Shown here: in pieces, positions 4,790 through 6,849 of the stretch
Layout: the number at the start of each line of letters is the position of its first letter
Numbering within the stretch: the first letter of the stretch is position 1
NCBI GenBank assembly: GCA_021202325.1
Contig: JAJQDF010000251.1
Coordinates: 1 to 6,849 of the forward strand
DNA from: Clostridiales bacterium
Lineage (GTDB): Bacteria; Bacillota; Clostridia; Lachnospirales; Anaerotignaceae
Direction of reading: 5' to 3'
Length of the DNA stretch: 6,849 nt
Position numbers and translations under genes: made by a program
Notes under the pieces: model-generated
The model's input: only the letters and a program-made list of their open reading frames with translations
Databases searched by the model: none
Told to the model about the DNA's origin: nothing

Positions 4790-6786
4790 GTACCGAAATT
4801 AAAAGGGCGGTATGCCCATATGACTGTCCGACTACCTGCGGATTTTTTGTCGAAACGGACGGAAACAAAATTATAAAAACAATACCTGACAAAAATCATC
4901 CGGCCTCACAGGGAATTCTTTGCCGAAAAATGAGAAAATATGAGGACTCGGTTAATTCCGATAAACGCATATTGAAGCCGCTCATAAGAACAGGCAAAAA
5001 AAGTGGCGGCGAGTTCAGAGAGGCATCATGGGATGAGGCGGTTAAGCTCATAAGCGGCAGATGGAAGGAAATAATAGATGAAAACGGTCCGGAGGCCATA
5101 GCCTATTGTAATTATTCCGGCGTAATGAGCGATATACAGAGAAACTGCGGAGAGGCATTTTTTAATTATATGGGAGCTTGTTCCCTTGTAAAAACGCTGT
5201 GCTCGACGGCCAAAGGTGTCGGCTATTCAAATGTAGTTGGAAAAACCAGCAGTCTTGATCCAAGAGAAATAAAGGACAGCGATCTGTATATTATATGGGG
5301 CTCGAATATGATGGCAACAAGTATACAGTCCATGCCGGACATAATTAATGCCAAAAGGGACGGTAAAAAGATAATTCTTGTGGAGCCCTATGCCGAGTCC
5401 ATGAAGCAGTATTGCGATGAAATTATACTTATTAAGCCGGGAACCGACGGAGCTTTGGCATTGGCGATGATGAATGTGCTGGTAAAGCACGGCTTTGCGG
5501 ATGAGGAGTTTTTGAGAGAAAATGCTGATGGATACGAAGAATTCAAGGAAACTTTGAGTGAGTATAGTCCTGAATGGGCGGAAGGTATAACCGGTATACC
5601 GGCAAAGACAATAGAGAATTTTGCGGCGGAGTACGGCAGAGCTAAGGCACCGGCAATAATTCTTGGAAGCGGAAATTCAAGATACGGCAACGGTGCAATG
5701 ACAGTAAGACTTATTACAATACTGTCGCTTTTCACAGGAGTATGGATGAATAAGGGCGGCGGAATATGCGGCTGTGCGCCTATAGATACAAGTTATGTCA
5801 ACCTAAAACTTATTAATAGAACTGATTTCAGACAAAAACCGGCAAAAAGGATAAATATAAATCAGCTGGGAACGGCTATAAAGGATAAAGAGATAAAAAG
5901 CCTGTATGTATACGGTGGAAATCCAGCCAACTCCGTCAGCAATATAAAGGCAGTTTTGGAAGGCCTTGAGAGGGAGGATATTTTCACCGTTGTTCACGAA
6001 AGGTTTATGACCGATACGGCAAAATATGCCGATGTCATACTGCCGGCAACATTTTCGGTTGAACAGACCGATATATACAGATCCTACGGCTACTGCACCC
6101 TTCAAACCGCTAGAAAAGCAGTGGAACCTCCCGGAGAATGTAAGAGCAACTGGGATACGTTTTGTCTGTTGGCCAAGGAAATGGGCTATGAGGATGAATA
6201 TTTTACAAGAACAGAGGATGAGATGTTTGAGTTTGTGCTGAATAATCCTACGAAGGCCGTTGAAAAGCTATCCTACAGGGAAAGGCAGGAGCTTTTTAAC
6301 GGAGGTTCAGTAAATATGCCTTTTTCGGATCATACGGTATGGAAGACGGACAGCGGAAAAATAAAGATTGTAAATGAAAAGCTGGCCGAGTCTATGCCAA
6401 GATACATCGAAAGCCATGGCGGAGAATACCCCATAAAATTGATTTCTGTTCCGGATGTGCATACACTTAATACGGTATTTACCAATAATCCTAATTTGTC
6501 CAATAAGAGAGGCACAATGCGCTTGGCAATACATAGTAAGGATGCCGAAGCGAGAGGAATAAAAAACAAAGACAGAATCATATGCTTCAATGATCTGGCT
6601 GAAGTCGAGTTTGAAGCCTTTGTTACTGAAAATATCGCCAAAGGAACAGCCGCTGCTGTGGGCACATTTAGGTCGGAGCAGACACTGAACGGACTGGGAG
6701 TAAATGCTTTGCACCACGACCGACTTTCCGATATGGGAGAGGCAACGACAATGAATGATAATACGGTAGACATAAGATTGGCGTAA
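4786..6786 (+). CDS. Molybdopterin-dependent oxidoreductase, DMSO reductase superfamily, YyaE-like, substrate unknown
   Basis: This 666-residue enzyme is predicted to bind a bis-guanine-dinucleotide Mo or W cofactor and one [4Fe-4S] cluster. Cluster ligands are C10, C14, C18 and C46 (Cx3Cx3Cx27C, in CPYDCPTTCGF and GILCRKMRKYED), with K48 in the position of the lysine between cluster and pterin. The central domains include ASWDEAV (80-86), LYIIWGSNM (167-175) and IIRLKPGTD-type sequence at 214-221 (ILIKPGTD). VILPATFSVEQTD (417-429) is typical of the superfamily. TLCSTAKGVGY (137-147) sits where the metal ligand is expected, so C139 is the candidate ligand. The C-terminal dinucleotide-binding domain runs from about 550 to 664. 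No twin-arginine or other signal peptide is seen, so it is probably cytoplasmic. Length and the Cx3Cx3C lead resemble, from memory, the uncharacterised B. subtilis YyaE group. No TGA-coded selenocysteine interrupts the frame. AGGAGG at 4775-4780 fixes the start. Cofactor genes directly upstream suggest it is their main client. Confidence 0.92.
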   Translation: MSTEIKRAVCPYDCPTTCGFFVETDGNKIIKTIPDKNHPASQGILCRKMRKYEDSVNSDKRILKPLIRTGKKSGGEFREASWDEAVKLISGRWKEIIDENGPEAIAYCNYSGVMSDIQRNCGEAFFNYMGACSLVKTLCSTAKGVGYSNVVGKTSSLDPREIKDSDLYIIWGSNMMATSIQSMPDIINAKRDGKKIILVEPYAESMKQYCDEIILIKPGTDGALALAMMNVLVKHGFADEEFLRENADGYEEFKETLSEYSPEWAEGITGIPAKTIENFAAEYGRAKAPAIILGSGNSRYGNGAMTVRLITILSLFTGVWMNKGGGICGCAPIDTSYVNLKLINRTDFRQKPAKRININQLGTAIKDKEIKSLYVYGGNPANSVSNIKAVLEGLEREDIFTVVHERFMTDTAKYADVILPATFSVEQTDIYRSYGYCTLQTARKAVEPPGECKSNWDTFCLLAKEMGYEDEYFTRTEDEMFEFVLNNPTKAVEKLSYRERQELFNGGSVNMPFSDHTVWKTDSGKIKIVNEKLAESMPRYIESHGGEYPIKLISVPDVHTLNTVFTNNPNLSNKRGTMRLAIHSKDAEARGIKNKDRIICFNDLAEVEFEAFVTENIAKGTAAAVGTFRSEQTLNGLGVNALHHDRLSDMGEATTMNDNTVDIRLA

Positions 6787-6849
6787 AATAAAAATATATT
6801 TAAAGGAAGAAGCCCTTGCTGTGAGATTTTTTCTGATGGAGATATAGGC
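6787..6849. other. Short downstream stretch without a supported gene
   Basis: After the TAA at 6784-6786 comes AT-rich sequence with a 10-bp palindrome (AAATATATTT, 6792-6801), a purine-rich AAAGGAAG (6802-6809) that resembles a ribosome site, and a T6 run (6827-6832). Frames opened by the nearby TTG (6817) and GTG (6821) close almost at once. No terminator is evident, so the operon may continue beyond the window. Confidence 0.4.

Noticed and set aside
4786..4870. Twin-arginine export signal on the oxidoreductase
   Set aside because: The N-terminus (MSTEIKRAVCPYDC) has no RR motif or hydrophobic segment and enters the Fe-S motif at residue 10.
4786..6786. Selenocysteine-containing formate dehydrogenase
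   Set aside because: There is no in-frame TGA and no recognised SECIS hairpin; the expected ligand site carries cysteine (C139), and the cluster spacing Cx3Cx3Cx27C differs from the FdhH pattern.
6802..6847. Small leader peptide or new gene start after the operon (GTG at 6821 behind AAAGGAAG)
   Set aside because: The frame closes at TAG 6845-6847 after eight codons; nothing supports translation, and the window ends there.
6787..6849. Stop-codon read-through extension of the oxidoreductase (frame open to the window end)
   Set aside because: Twenty-one open codons are expected fairly often by chance, and the protein is already complete at its usual C-terminal domain boundary.
1..6849. CRISPR array, tRNA, rRNA, insertion sequence or phage gene
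   Set aside because: I saw no regularly spaced direct repeats, cloverleaf, transposase-like frame or attachment-type repeat on either strand.

Overview
This window looks like chromosome of an anaerobic, low-to-moderate GC member of the Bacillota, probably a gut-type Clostridia. That is an inference from four things. An S-layer-homology (SLH) surface protein has a clostridial domain layout. Most Shine-Dalgarno sites are strong and purine-rich. The EFR1-type flavodoxin/ferredoxin is typical of strict anaerobes. Genes are tightly packed with overlapping ends. No species can be named from the sequence alone.

Region 1 (1-1341) is the 3' part of a large secreted surface protein whose 5' end lies outside the window. 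It has a beta-helix-like stalk, one InlB B-type (Listeria-Bacteroides) repeat, an acidic Ser/Thr linker, two SLH modules and a short tail resembling the end of a third. Region 2 (1342-1784) is a 443-nt gap without a convincing gene, but rich in hairpins: two terminator-like hairpins behind the surface gene, a pair of related palindromic repeats, and a further stack of three hairpins ending in seven Ts just before the next operon. A weak promoter and a small inverted repeat lie between that stack and the next start codon.

Region 3 (1785-6786) is a four-gene, same-strand cluster for molybdenum (or tungsten) enzyme maturation and use: an EFR1-type flavodoxin/2[4Fe-4S] protein, a natural MobA-MoeA fusion, MobB, and a 666-residue molybdopterin-dependent oxidoreductase. 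The last three genes overlap by 8 and 4 nt, so they are almost certainly co-transcribed and translationally coupled. MoeA inserts the metal into molybdopterin, MobA adds GMP to form the guanine dinucleotide cofactor, MobB is the GTP-binding partner of MobA, and the oxidoreductase is the likely client. The EFR1 protein is a plausible electron carrier for it. The enzyme has no export signal, no adjacent Fe-S or membrane subunit, and an unknown substrate. It most resembles the uncharacterised YyaE-like branch of the DMSO reductase superfamily.

The last 63 nt (6787-6849) carry no supported gene. The most notable points are the MobA-MoeA fusion, the orphan oxidoreductase packaged with its cofactor-finishing genes and a candidate redox partner, and the related hairpin repeats in the gap.
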